Source: Amycolatopsis thailandensis
GTDB lineage: Bacteria > Actinomycetota > Actinomycetes > Mycobacteriales > Pseudonocardiaceae
DNA length: 64,000 nt
Assembly (NCBI RefSeq): GCF_002234405.1
Contig: NZ_NMQT01000117.1
Coordinates: 1-64,000 of the forward strand
Reading direction: 5' to 3'
The notes under the pieces are model-generated. The model was not told the origin of the DNA. It worked only from the letters and a program-made list of their open reading frames with translations, and made no database searches. This document shows, piece after piece, positions 49,793-59,198 of this stretch. Position numbers and translations under genes: made by a program. Numbering within the stretch: the stretch's first letter is position 1; every line of letters starts with the position of its first letter.

Positions 49793-52700
49793 GTGAGAAG
49801 ATCACGCCTGTTGTTGCTCGCTGCCCTGCTGCCCGGATCGCTCGTCGCCGCACCGGTGCACGCCGACCCGCTGACCGCTCCGCTCGGTCCGGCGCCCGTC
49901 GAAGCCGCCCCCGCGGCATCTTCGGCGAAGGAAGGCCCGTCCGCGTACGCCGTGGCCGCGCCCGACGACGGTCTCGTCACCACCAGCGCGACTTCGCGCG
50001 TGGCACCGGGCCTGAGCCTGACCGAGTTCGACCGGTACGACCCGGCGGGCTGGATCCGCGGCGACACCCTCGCCGTCGACCTGACCAGCAAGACGCTGAA
50101 GCCGACGTACCTCAGTCCCGGCACGGTTTCCGCGCGGACACCGCTTTCGCAGCAGGTCGCCAGGGCGGGCGCGGTCGCCGGGGTCAACGGGGACTTCTTC
50201 GACATCAACGCCAGCGGCGCGCCGATCGGCGTCGGCGTCGACGCCGGGAAACTCCAGACGGCGCCCGCCCGCGGCCACAACCTGACCGCGTCGATCACCG
50301 AAGAAGGCAAGGCGCGCCTCGCGGAGGTCTTCCTCGACGCGTCGATCACGTTGCCCGACGGCAAGGTCGTGCCCGCGTCGAACTTCAACAGCCCCGTGCT
50401 GAGCGGAGGCGCGATCGGCGTCTACACCCCGCTGTGGGGCGCGGCTTCGCGGCGGACCTCGGTCGCGGGCGCGCAGCGCGTCGTCGAGATCGAACTCCGG
50501 GACGGGGTCGTCACACAGGTGCGGCCGCAGCCCGTGGACGGCCCGATCGCCGCCGGAAGCACGGTCCTGCTCGCCCGTGACGGCGGCGTGGACGCGTTGT
50601 CCGCCTTGAAGACCGGCGATCGGGTGGGTGTCGCGTACGCGCCGAAGAGCGACGCCGGGAAGCTGTCCGTCTCCGTCGGCGGGAACATCGTCCTGCTGCG
50701 CGACGGCGCGATCCAGCCGGTCGACAACGTCGCCATGCACCCGCGGACCGCGGTCGGGTTCTCCGCCGACGGCACGAAGATGTGGCTGGCCACGGTCGAC
50801 GGCCGCCAGGCGGACAGCCGCGGCATGACCGAACTCGAACTCGCCCGGCACATGAAGTCGCTCGGCGCGGACGACGCCATCAACCTCGACGGCGGCGGCT
50901 CCTCGACCATGCTCGCCCGTGAGGAGGGCGAGAAGTCGCCGCTGGTGCGCAACTCGCCGTCGGACGGCGGGGAACGCCTGGTGCCCAACGGACTCGGCGT
51001 CGCCACCGTGCCCGGCAGTGGCCGCTTGACCGGGTTCTCGCCCCGCCCCGCGCAGGACACCACCGACGCGACGCGCGTGCTGTCCGGGCTGACGCGGAAA
51101 CTCGTCGCCGGGGGCCACGACGAGACCGGCGCCGCCGTCGACGGCAAGGCCCAATGGATCAGCACGAATCCCTTCCGCGGCACCGTGACGAACGGTGTCT
51201 TCACCGCGCACGCCGACCGGTTCCGGCCGGACGCGCCCGCGGACGTCGAGGTCCTGGCGAGGCGCGGTGGTGTCCTGGGCAAGACGACGCTGAACGTCCT
51301 CGGCTCGCCGGTCCGGCTGGGCACCAGCACCGAACAGGTCGCGCTGTCCGGCGAAGGCGCGAAGAGCACCTTCAAGGTGTTCGGCTACGACGCCGACGGT
51401 TACGGCACGTGGATCGAGCCGGACGACGTCAAACTCGACTACGACCCCGCCGTGGTGCGGATCGAGCCGTCCGGCGACGGGTTCGCGGTCACCGCGCTGA
51501 AGGCCTCGGGCGCTTCGGCGATCACCGCCACCGCCGGCGGGAAGGTGACGCATCTGGCGGCGTCCGTCGGCACGGAATCCCGCGTGGCGGCGTCGTTGGA
51601 CGGCCCGGCGGGCTGGTCCGCCAGCGTCTTCCCGGCCGTCGTCGGCGCCGCGCTTTCCGAGGCGACCGGCCGTGACGGCGGACGCGGGCTCGCGCTGGAC
51701 TACCGGCTGAACGGGACCAACGCCACGCGCGCGGCCTACGTCAACTCGGCGGCGCCGATCGCGCTGCCGCCCGGCACCCAGCGCGTCGGCCTGTGGGTCA
51801 ACGGCGACGCGAAGGGCGCCTGGTTGAGGGCGGAACTCCGCGACGCCGCCAACGTTCCGTCCATTGTGGACTTGTCGCTGAGCGTCGACTGGACGGGCTG
51901 GCGCTACGTCCGCGCGGCGATCCCGGCCGGGCTCCCCGACGGGCAGCGGCTGACGAAGTTCTACGCCGTCGAGAACGTCCCGGACCAGCAGTACGAAGGA
52001 CGGCTGGTCTTCGACGACCTCACCTTCGAGGTCGCGCCCGCGGCCGCCGTCCCGGCCGATCCGGCGCCGCGTGATCCCGCGCTGATCACCGACGGCGTCG
52101 CGACCGGCGGCCTGCGGATCGCCGTGGTCAGCGACGCGCAGTTCACCGCCGATCAGCCGGACGGCCCGCTGGTCGCCCAGGCCCGTCGCGCGCTGCGCGA
52201 GGCTGTCGCGGCGAAACCGGATCTCGTGCTGATCAACGGCGACTTCGTCGATCGCGGTACGGCCGCCGATTTCGCGCTGGCTCGTGCGGTCATCGATCAG
52301 GAACTGGTCGGCAAGGTGCCCTGGTACTACGTTCCGGGCAATCACGAGGCCGACGGCGGACACGGGATCTCGGAGTTCCAGGCGGCGTTCGGGCAGACCC
52401 ACCGCGTCGTCGACGTCGCCGGGATCAGGCTGGTGCTGATGGATTCCTCGCGCGGTTCGCTGCGCGCGGGCGGATTCGACCAGATCCGGATGCTGCGCGA
52501 CGCGCTGGACGGAGCGAAGGCGGACAGGCGGATCCGCGGGGTGGTCGTCGCGATGCACCATCCGGTCAAGGACCCCAGCCCGACCGGGAATTCGCAGCTG
52601 GCCGACCGCAAGGAGGCCGCCATGCTGACCGGCTGGCTGACCGCCTTCGAACGCGAATCCGGCAAGCAGGCGGCCGCGCTCGCCTCGCACGCGGGCGTGT

Positions 52701-53155
52701 TCGACCTGTCGCGCGTCGATGGCGTGCCGTACCTGGTGAACGGCAACTCCGGGAAGTCGCCCGCGGCGGCGCCCGGTGACGGCGGGTTCGTCGGCTGGAC
52801 GATGGTCCGGTTCGAGCCGGGGGACCGGGCCCAGCCGGTGCGGTTCGAGACGCGGCCGAACGTCGACTCGCTGACGCTGTCCGGTCCCTCGTCGCTGGCG
52901 CGCGGGAAGAAGGCGGACATCCGGGCCGTGGCGACGCAGGGCGCACGTCAGGTGCCGGTCTCGTACCCGGTCAGCGCGGACTGGAAGGGTGGCTGGGGCA
53001 CGCACGTCACCGACGGTTTCCTGCCCGCTATGCCGTGGGACGTCGCGTCCTTCGACCCGGCGACCGGGGTGCTGACCGCGCTGCGGCCGGGGGTGGCGAA
53101 TCTTTCGGTCACCGTCAACGGCGTGACGAAGAGCTTGTCCGTCACCGTCCGCTGA
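49793..53155 (+). CDS. Large secreted phosphodiester glycosidase-metallophosphoesterase fusion
   Basis: A 1120-residue exported protein. A signal peptide (about residues 1-25, LLLLAALLPGSLVAAPVHA) is followed by a DUF2233/NAGPA phosphodiester glycosidase domain (about 100-400) with AGVNGDFFDINASG and DDAINLDGGGSSTM. Then come Ig-like and carbohydrate-binding-like beta domains (about 410-750). A calcineurin-like phosphoesterase (about 765-960) has VVSDAQF, LINGDFVDRG, VPGNHEADGG and VVAMHHP; a final Ig-like domain ends the chain. It may strip sugar-phosphate units from wall polymers. It starts at GTG 49793 with TGGGG ahead. Confidence 0.85.
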   Translation: MRRSRLLLLAALLPGSLVAAPVHADPLTAPLGPAPVEAAPAASSAKEGPSAYAVAAPDDGLVTTSATSRVAPGLSLTEFDRYDPAGWIRGDTLAVDLTSKTLKPTYLSPGTVSARTPLSQQVARAGAVAGVNGDFFDINASGAPIGVGVDAGKLQTAPARGHNLTASITEEGKARLAEVFLDASITLPDGKVVPASNFNSPVLSGGAIGVYTPLWGAASRRTSVAGAQRVVEIELRDGVVTQVRPQPVDGPIAAGSTVLLARDGGVDALSALKTGDRVGVAYAPKSDAGKLSVSVGGNIVLLRDGAIQPVDNVAMHPRTAVGFSADGTKMWLATVDGRQADSRGMTELELARHMKSLGADDAINLDGGGSSTMLAREEGEKSPLVRNSPSDGGERLVPNGLGVATVPGSGRLTGFSPRPAQDTTDATRVLSGLTRKLVAGGHDETGAAVDGKAQWISTNPFRGTVTNGVFTAHADRFRPDAPADVEVLARRGGVLGKTTLNVLGSPVRLGTSTEQVALSGEGAKSTFKVFGYDADGYGTWIEPDDVKLDYDPAVVRIEPSGDGFAVTALKASGASAITATAGGKVTHLAASVGTESRVAASLDGPAGWSASVFPAVVGAALSEATGRDGGRGLALDYRLNGTNATRAAYVNSAAPIALPPGTQRVGLWVNGDAKGAWLRAELRDAANVPSIVDLSLSVDWTGWRYVRAAIPAGLPDGQRLTKFYAVENVPDQQYEGRLVFDDLTFEVAPAAAVPADPAPRDPALITDGVATGGLRIAVVSDAQFTADQPDGPLVAQARRALREAVAAKPDLVLINGDFVDRGTAADFALARAVIDQELVGKVPWYYVPGNHEADGGHGISEFQAAFGQTHRVVDVAGIRLVLMDSSRGSLRAGGFDQIRMLRDALDGAKADRRIRGVVVAMHHPVKDPSPTGNSQLADRKEAAMLTGWLTAFERESGKQAAALASHAGVFDLSRVDGVPYLVNGNSGKSPAAAPGDGGFVGWTMVRFEPGDRAQPVRFETRPNVDSLTLSGPSSLARGKKADIRAVATQGARQVPVSYPVSADWKGGWGTHVTDGFLPAMPWDVASFDPATGVLTALRPGVANLSVTVNGVTKSLSVTVR

Positions 53156-53516
53156 ACCCACGCGCTATTGGGGAACGGCGAAGGTGGCGTGGTCTCGGCG
53201 GCGGTGTTCCCAATGTCGCATCCGAGACGCTCAGCGTCTCGAATGCGACATTGGGAACGGGGAAGTCGACCGGCGGCTCGCGAACGGCCTCCGTGCGCCC
53301 CAGTACTGTCCGGCGCCCAGCGTTGCGAAAGCCACTTTCACAACGGTGAAGGTTGCGAAAGAGGCTTTCGCAACGCACTCCAGCCGGGGCCACACCCTGC
53401 GGAAGGTAATGACCTACCCCAGGCCGTGAAGGCCTCCTTCCCTACCCTGAAAGTAGGGAAGGAGGCCTTCACGGACTTCGCCGCCCCCTGTACCGAAGGG
53501 CCCCAGCCCACGAGCG
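53156..53516. repeat. Three palindromes in a row between convergent genes
   Basis: 53206-53258 has 26-bp arms with one mismatch (GTTCCCAATGTCGCAT type). 53322-53374 is GTTGCGAAAGCCACTTTC with a 7-nt loop and two arm mismatches. 53424-53474 has perfect 22-bp arms (CCGTGAAGGCCTCCTTCCCT) and a 7-nt loop. Each belongs to a family with other copies in the window. No gene is present. The two convergent genes end on either side, so all three could terminate transcription. Confidence 0.78.
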
Positions 53517-54533
53517 TCAGGCGGCCTCGTGCGCCTCTTCCACCGACCCGGGCAGCGCCGGACCCCGCGGCGGGATCGCGTCCGCGGCGGCCGGGTCGAC
53601 CTTCCGCACCGAACCGTCGGCCGCGCTCCGCGCGATCGCGAGCATCGAGGCCAGTGCGTCCTGGATCTGCTGCTGCTCCCGCTCCGGGATGAGGCTGAGT
53701 TCGATCAGAACGCTGCCGTTGCCGAGCAGCCCGTACCCGTTGCGCGCGATGCCCTGGTAGTCACCGCCGGGGTACTGCGAGACGTAGCCGCCGTTGCCGT
53801 CGATCGACCGTTGCACCACGACCGCGATCTGCTTCGCGAAGTCCACATCGGACGGTTCGACGCCCGCGTTCGTCGGCCACAGCGTGGAAGCGGTGATCTC
53901 CTTGCCTTCCGCGTCCCGATACCGGCCCTGCATGTGGTAGTCGACCATGATGTCCGGCTTGAACGACGCGTTCCGCCGCTGGATCAGGCCCGCCTCGGTC
54001 GCCGGGTTGTCCTTCGGCGCCACGGCCGGATCGTGGTAGCGGTTGATGTCGTAACCCTTGCCCTTCTCGCCGTACTCGGGAGTGGCGGCCGGGTCGTAGT
54101 TGTAGCGCCAGTCGCGTTCGTGGCCGTCGGGGTTGGCGCGCACGACGATGTCGACGGTCACCTTCGACAGCAGTTTCCGGGCCCACGCGCTGTGCTCCAC
54201 GCCGACCTCGCGCAGGAACTCGAGCGCGGCGGGGGTGCCGAGCGGCTCGTCGCCGTGCTGCTGGGTGACGTACTGGATCCGGGTCTTGCCGTGGCCGACC
54301 CTGGCCGCCCACACCGGGCGGCCTTCGTTGCTGCGGCCGATCTTGTCCACCTGGATCTTGCCGTGGCTGAGCACGGCCAGCTTGTGCAGTTCGAAGGCCA
54401 GCTTGGCGGTGGAGGGCCGCGGGTCGACGGTCCGACCGTCCACAGTGGTCTCGGCCGCCTGCGCGGCCGGGGCCACCAGCAGCCCGGCGCTGACAAAAAC
54501 GGACAACAGGGCGATTCTGGACTTGTGACTCAT
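53517..54533 (-). CDS. Secreted M14 zinc carboxypeptidase
   Basis: A 338-residue exported peptidase. The signal peptide is about residues 1-26 (IALLSVFVSAGLLVAPAAQA). The zinc site is formed by QQHGDEP (His and Glu) and the later DYHMQG His. The catalytic Glu is in LIELSLI near residue 285. RANPDGHERDWRYN is the arginine/asparagine substrate region. It starts at ATG 54533 with no clear ribosome site; GATACT 8 nt upstream suggests a leaderless message. The gene ends at a palindrome cluster. Confidence 0.87.
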   Translation of the reverse strand: MSHKSRIALLSVFVSAGLLVAPAAQAAETTVDGRTVDPRPSTAKLAFELHKLAVLSHGKIQVDKIGRSNEGRPVWAARVGHGKTRIQYVTQQHGDEPLGTPAALEFLREVGVEHSAWARKLLSKVTVDIVVRANPDGHERDWRYNYDPAATPEYGEKGKGYDINRYHDPAVAPKDNPATEAGLIQRRNASFKPDIMVDYHMQGRYRDAEGKEITASTLWPTNAGVEPSDVDFAKQIAVVVQRSIDGNGGYVSQYPGGDYQGIARNGYGLLGNGSVLIELSLIPEREQQQIQDALASMLAIARSAADGSVRKVDPAAADAIPPRGPALPGSVEEAHEAA

Positions 54534-54624
54534 GGACGGTGAGTATCGACGAGCGGGGAGCGACCGACAAGGGGCCGGATAAACCGGTCGAATTTTGTCG
54601 GTGGCAGGTTCTAGGGTGCCTACC

Positions 54625-55566
54625 GTGGGTGACTCAGAGCACGAATCGGCGATGGTCCAGGCGAAGGCGTTGGTCAAGCGTTTCGGCGACTTCGAGGCCG
54701 TGCGAGGGATCGACGTCGAGGTCCGCCCGGGGGAGGCGTTCGGCTTCCTCGGGCCCAACGGCGCGGGCAAATCCTCCACCATGCGGATGATCGCGAGCGT
54801 GTCCCCGCGCACCGACGGCGACCTGCGGGTCCTCGGGATGGATCCGGACGTCGAGGGGCCGAGGATCCGCGCCCGGCTCGGCGTGGTGCCGCAGCAGGAC
54901 AACCTGGACACCGAGCTGACCGTCCGGCAGAACCTCCAGATCTACGGTCGCTACTTCGGGCTCTCCCGCGCTCACGTGCGGAGCAAGGCCGAGGAGCTGA
55001 TGGAGTTCGCCCAGCTCACCGATCGCGCGAACGCCGAGGTCGATTCGCTCTCCGGCGGCATGAAACGGCGGCTGACCATCGCGCGGTCCCTGGTCAACGA
55101 CCCGGAACTGCTCCTGCTCGACGAGCCGACCACGGGGCTGGACCCGCAGGCCCGCCACCTGCTGTGGGACAGGCTGTTCCGGCTCAAGGCAGGCGGGACG
55201 ACGCTGATCATCACCACGCACTACATGGACGAAGCCGAGCAGCTCTGCGACAGGCTGGTCGTGATGGACAACGGCCGCATCGCCGCCGAAGGCTCGCCCG
55301 CCGACCTGATCAGCCGGTATTCCACCCGCGAGGTCGTCGAGCTGCGCTTCCCGAACGGCGAGCAGGAGTCGGCCGCGAAGCAGATCGAGGGCCTCGCCGA
55401 ACGCGTCGAGGTGCTGCCGGACCGTGTCCTGCTCTACACGATGACCGGCGAGGCCACCCTCGAACAGGCCCACGCGCGCGGGCTGCGTCCGCTGTCGAGC
55501 CTGGTCCGCCGAAGCTCGCTGGAGGACGTCTTCCTCCGCCTCACCGGCCGGACGCTGGTCGACTGA
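54625..55566 (+). CDS. ABC transporter ATP-binding protein (drug/antibiotic exporter type)
   Basis: A 313-residue ATPase. Walker A is GPNGAGKSS (about residue 42), the Q-loop is VPQQDNLD, the signature LSGGMKRR, Walker B LLLLDEPTTGLD and the switch His TTHYMDEAEQ. The C-terminal 80 residues are the DrrA/NodI-type extension. It drives the two membrane proteins encoded next. It starts at GTG 54625, with TAGGGT 7 nt upstream, which implies a leaderless message. The stop overlaps the next start (TGATG). Confidence 0.92.
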   Translation: MGDSEHESAMVQAKALVKRFGDFEAVRGIDVEVRPGEAFGFLGPNGAGKSSTMRMIASVSPRTDGDLRVLGMDPDVEGPRIRARLGVVPQQDNLDTELTVRQNLQIYGRYFGLSRAHVRSKAEELMEFAQLTDRANAEVDSLSGGMKRRLTIARSLVNDPELLLLDEPTTGLDPQARHLLWDRLFRLKAGGTTLIITTHYMDEAEQLCDRLVVMDNGRIAAEGSPADLISRYSTREVVELRFPNGEQESAAKQIEGLAERVEVLPDRVLLYTMTGEATLEQAHARGLRPLSSLVRRSSLEDVFLRLTGRTLVD

Positions 55567-56381
55567 TGACCACAGCGCAGACGAAGCCGTCGACGGGCCG
55601 CGTGGTCTCGCGCTGGGCGGGAGCCTGGCTGCGGGTCGAAGGCCATTGGATGTGGTACCGCCGGTACTGGGTGTCCACCCTGTACTCGACGGGCCTCCAG
55701 CCGGTGCTGTTCCTGGCCGCGATGGGGCTCGGATTCGGTTCGCAGGTCCAGGCGGGCGCGGCGACAGGCGGGTTCTCGTATCTGGAGTACGTCGCCCCCG
55801 CGCTGCTCGTCGCCGGCGCGGCGCAGCTGGCGGTGGGCGAATCGAGCTATCCGGTGCTGTCGGGTTTCAAATGGCAGCAGGACTATCTCGCCGTCACCGC
55901 CACCCCGATCACACCGGGGCAGGTGCTCGGCAGCCAGATCATGTGGGTGAGCCTCCGGCTGACCCTCGCCGGCACGATCTACGCCGTCATCGCGGCGCTC
56001 TTCGGATCCTGGACGAGTTTCGGCGTGCTCGTGGTCATCCTGATCGGCACGCTCACCGGCATCGCCTGCGGCACCCCGGTGATGGCGCTCGCCGCGACCA
56101 CCTACGACGAAGGCTCCCGGTTCGGCCTGGTGTTCCGCTTCGTCCTGATCCCGATGACGTTGTTCTCCGGCACGTTCTTCCCGATCACCGAACTGCCGGC
56201 GCCGCTGATGTGGATCGCCTGGCTTTCCCCGCTGTGGCACGGAAACGAGGCCGCGAGGGCGGTCAGCCTCGGCACCGTCGGGCCACTCGCCACGCTGGGG
56301 CACCTCGCCTTCCTGGTCGTACTGGCCGGGGCGGGCTGGGCGCTGGCGCACAAGTACTTCTACCGACGGCTGGTGGTCTGA
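55566..56381 (+). CDS. ABC-2 type permease, first
   Basis: A 271-residue permease with six membrane helices. The ABC-2 signature region is FSGTFFPITELPAPLMWIAWLSPLWHG near residue 205. Its start overlaps the ATPase stop, so it is translationally coupled. The layout of one ATPase and two permeases is that of NodIJ/DrrAB-type exporters, which pump lipids, polysaccharides or antibiotics. Confidence 0.9.
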   Translation: MTTAQTKPSTGRVVSRWAGAWLRVEGHWMWYRRYWVSTLYSTGLQPVLFLAAMGLGFGSQVQAGAATGGFSYLEYVAPALLVAGAAQLAVGESSYPVLSGFKWQQDYLAVTATPITPGQVLGSQIMWVSLRLTLAGTIYAVIAALFGSWTSFGVLVVILIGTLTGIACGTPVMALAATTYDEGSRFGLVFRFVLIPMTLFSGTFFPITELPAPLMWIAWLSPLWHGNEAARAVSLGTVGPLATLGHLAFLVVLAGAGWALAHKYFYRRLVV

Positions 56382-56382
56382 A

Positions 56383-57210
56383 ATGGCGGTCCTCACCGAA
56401 GTCCCGCGGCGTGGGGTGCTGCTGCGCGTCCTGCCGTCCGCGCTGTACAGCGGCCGGTCGAAGGCGGTGCTGGAACGCACTTTCCTGACGTACTCGCACG
56501 TCTGGATGCTGTTCGTATCCGGAGCGTTCGAGCCGCTGTTCTACCTGATGGCGTTCCAGCTGGGCTTCGGCAAACTCGTCGGCGAGGTCGTCGGTCCCGG
56601 CGGCCAGGTGATGAGCTACGTCGCCTTCGTCGCGCCCGGCTTGCTCGCGGCGTCGGCGATGAACGGCGCGATCCTCGACTCGACGTACAACCTGTTCTTC
56701 AAACTGAAGTACGCCAAGCTGTACGACGCCATGCTCGCCACCCCGATCGGGCCGCTGGACATCGCGCTCGGCGAGGTCGGCTGGTCGGTGCTGCGCGGCG
56801 GGGTCTACTCGGTGACCTTCCTAGGCGTGATGACCGCGATGGGACTGCCCGGATCCTGGTGGGCCGTGCTGATGATCCCGGCGGCGTTGCTGGTCGCGAT
56901 GGCGTTCTCGGCCATCGGGATCGTGCTGGTGACCTTCCTGCGGTCGGTCTCGCAGTTCGACTACATCAACCTCGTGCTGATGCCGCTGTTCCTGTTCTCC
57001 ACGACGTTCTACCCGCTTTCGGTCTACCCCGCGGCGATCCAGTGGATCGTGCAGATCTTCCCGCTGTACCACGGCATCGAGCTGATGCGCGGGCTCTCGA
57101 TCGGGGTCCTGTCGTGGAGCATGGTCGGGAACGTGGCGTACCTGCTGGCACTGGCGGCTGTCGGGATCTACGCGTCGTCGAAGCGCTTCGGCAAACTCCT
57201 GCTGCGCTGA
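56383..57210 (+). CDS. ABC-2 type permease, second
   Basis: A 275-residue six-helix permease, a distant paralogue of the preceding one. The matching signature is FSTTFYPLSVYPAAIQWIVQIFPLYHGIELMRG. It starts at ATG 56383, 1 nt after the first permease. The two probably form a heterodimer. The gene ends 8 nt before the end of the convergent subtilase gene. Confidence 0.9.
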   Translation: MAVLTEVPRRGVLLRVLPSALYSGRSKAVLERTFLTYSHVWMLFVSGAFEPLFYLMAFQLGFGKLVGEVVGPGGQVMSYVAFVAPGLLAASAMNGAILDSTYNLFFKLKYAKLYDAMLATPIGPLDIALGEVGWSVLRGGVYSVTFLGVMTAMGLPGSWWAVLMIPAALLVAMAFSAIGIVLVTFLRSVSQFDYINLVLMPLFLFSTTFYPLSVYPAAIQWIVQIFPLYHGIELMRGLSIGVLSWSMVGNVAYLLALAAVGIYASSKRFGKLLLR

Positions 57211-57218
57211 CCCCCGGC

Positions 57219-58664
57219 TCACCGGGCCGGGTTCGGGCCCGTCCGCCGGGGCGCCACCGCGGCCAGCGCGTCGACCATCCCGTGCCCGTAGAAGCCGTTG
57301 AACCCGGCGTACCCGGCGCAGTAGGCGTCCTGAGTGCCGTCGCCGGTCAGGTCGTAGTCGGCGGGACACGCCATCGGGGTCGCCTGGGCGTCCAGCGAAC
57401 GCCTCAGCTGGCGAGCGCCGTAGCCGGGGTGTTTCGAGGCGAGCAACGCCACGACACCGGCGACGTGCGGCGCCGCCATCGACGTCCCGCACAGCGGCGC
57501 GTACCCGCCGGGAACGGTCGACAGCACGCACTCACCGGTCTCGCCGCCGGGAGCGGTCACGTCGATCACGCCCAGCCCGTACGAGCTGTAACCGGCCTTC
57601 ACCCGCTCCGCGCTCACGGAAGACACCGCGACGACGTCCCGCAAGCCGGCGGGCAAGGCCTGGCAGCCTTCGGCCTGGGTCTTGGCGCCGGAGTGCGCCG
57701 ACGGTACGAGCCCGACGGCTTCGTTGGTCGCCGCCGCGATGTTGAGCGTGCCCGCCGAGGTCGCGTACTCGACGGCACGGGCCATGACCTCGTTCACCAC
57801 GCCCCGTTCGTCGGCATGGGAGCACGAGAGCGACCACGGCTCGACGTAGTAGCTGCTGTTCGTCACGGCCATCCGTTGTGAAACGGCCCACATCAGCCCG
57901 CAGACGGCGGCCTCGGGGTCGGCGTACCCGCGGTCGTCGATCACCTTCACCGACGCGATCCGCACACCGGGCGCCACCCCGGTGACCCCTTTGCCGTCGT
58001 CGGCCGCGGCGATGATCCCCGCGACATGGGTGCCGTGCGCCGACGTCGTCGCGGCCCAGTTCCGGTCGGGCGCGCCGGTCAGGCAGCCCGCGGATTTGCC
58101 GGGGTCGAGGGCGGACGTCAGGTCGGGGTGGGTGGCGTCGACACCCGAGTCGAGAACGCCGACGACGACGTCCGGGCTCCCCGGTTCGATCTTGTGCGCC
58201 CGGTCGGCGCCGATCGCGCGCATGTCCCACTGTTCGTCGGTGCGGTCGGCGGAGGGCACCTTCGCCGGATCCGTCGATTCGAGTCCGGCGCGCGCGGGCG
58301 CGGCCTTGGTCGGCTGGGTCCTGGTGGATCGCGCGCCGTTGGCCCGCTGCACCGCGAGCCGTTCGGCCTGCGCGCTGAACGCGGCGGCGGGCCGGACCAG
58401 TTCGGCGAAATCCCGGTCGGCCGAGGTCGCGACGGCCACCGCGATCTGCGGGTAGTAGATCGTCGTGCTGCCGCAACCACCGGTGACGGCCGCCCTGGCC
58501 TCGGCCTCGGAAGTACCCCGGTCGAAGGCGACGACGTAGCGCAGCGCCCGGCCCTCGGGATGGCACGATGGGTCCGCGTCGGCCGTCGCGACAGCGGCGA
58601 CCGAGCCGCAGAGCACCATGAAGGCGCATACGGCCGCTCGCAGGGACCGTCCCAGCAGGGACAC
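57219..58664 (-). CDS. Secreted subtilisin-like serine protease (S8)
   Basis: A 481-residue exported protease. The signal peptide is about residues 1-30. A prodomain follows (about 40-95, LRYVVAFDRGTSEAEARAAV). The catalytic triad lies in VGVLDSGVDATHPD, SAHGTHVAGI and GTSMAAPHVAG. Eight or more cysteines in the mature part suggest disulfides. The start is taken as GTG 58664 with GGGAGG ahead. The gene is a single unit, divergent from rne. Confidence 0.9.
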   Translation of the reverse strand: MSLLGRSLRAAVCAFMVLCGSVAAVATADADPSCHPEGRALRYVVAFDRGTSEAEARAAVTGGCGSTTIYYPQIAVAVATSADRDFAELVRPAAAFSAQAERLAVQRANGARSTRTQPTKAAPARAGLESTDPAKVPSADRTDEQWDMRAIGADRAHKIEPGSPDVVVGVLDSGVDATHPDLTSALDPGKSAGCLTGAPDRNWAATTSAHGTHVAGIIAAADDGKGVTGVAPGVRIASVKVIDDRGYADPEAAVCGLMWAVSQRMAVTNSSYYVEPWSLSCSHADERGVVNEVMARAVEYATSAGTLNIAAATNEAVGLVPSAHSGAKTQAEGCQALPAGLRDVVAVSSVSAERVKAGYSSYGLGVIDVTAPGGETGECVLSTVPGGYAPLCGTSMAAPHVAGVVALLASKHPGYGARQLRRSLDAQATPMACPADYDLTGDGTQDAYCAGYAGFNGFYGHGMVDALAAVAPRRTGPNPAR

Positions 58665-59198
58665 CGGACCTCCCACCGGACGACAGGGGCAACGAGGGTG
58701 TCGCGGCCTGGGCTGGGCTGGATTCCGGCACCCTCGAGCGGCACGCTAGCCACCCTCGGCCGGGTCGACAAGCTCTCCCGCGAAGTTCCCTCGGCCGGTG
58801 ACCGCGGCGCGCCCGGGAGCCAGGTCTGTGGCACCGAGTACACCGTAGTGGGGCCGGGGTGTGGGATACTCGCGGTGGCCGCTGGCCGACGGGCACACGT
58901 GAGAGGTGGCGCTCGCGGTCTTGTGGCCCGGTGGTGTGCTGCACATCCTCCACACGCGTCGCCGCTGCATGCGGCTCGACGACGTGGCGGGCGGCCCGAT
59001 GTCGCGAACGTGGCCAGCGCTCCGCCGAGCAGACCTTTTGCCGTACGCGGCGCCCGGACAATCCCGGCGCCGTCGCGGTGCCGGGCAAGGATTCCCGCTG
59101 CTGGTGACCACCACGGCGGAACGAACAGAAAGGGGCCCCTGCGCGGCCGCGTCGAGCCGGTGTGAGCCAGCCGACGCGCCCGGGGGCGGAGGAGATAT
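58665..59198. promoter_or_regulatory. Divergent spacer including a long rne leader
   Basis: A 534-bp gene-free region. A GATACT hexamer at 58865-58870 is a possible -10 for rne, which would give a leader of about 325 nt before the GGAGGAG ribosome site at 59188. Open frames across it have no convincing start or family. Long leaders are known to mediate RNase E autoregulation in enterobacteria; whether this one does is not known. Confidence 0.4.

Noticed and set aside
49802..53161. 1119-codon frame opposite the glycosidase-phosphoesterase gene
   Set aside because: The product is Arg/Asp/Val-rich without any domain, and it is an antisense shadow.
58859..59198. Small reading frames ahead of rne
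   Set aside because: Three overlapping frames exist, but none has a ribosome site with a plausible start or a recognisable product. The region fits a leader better.
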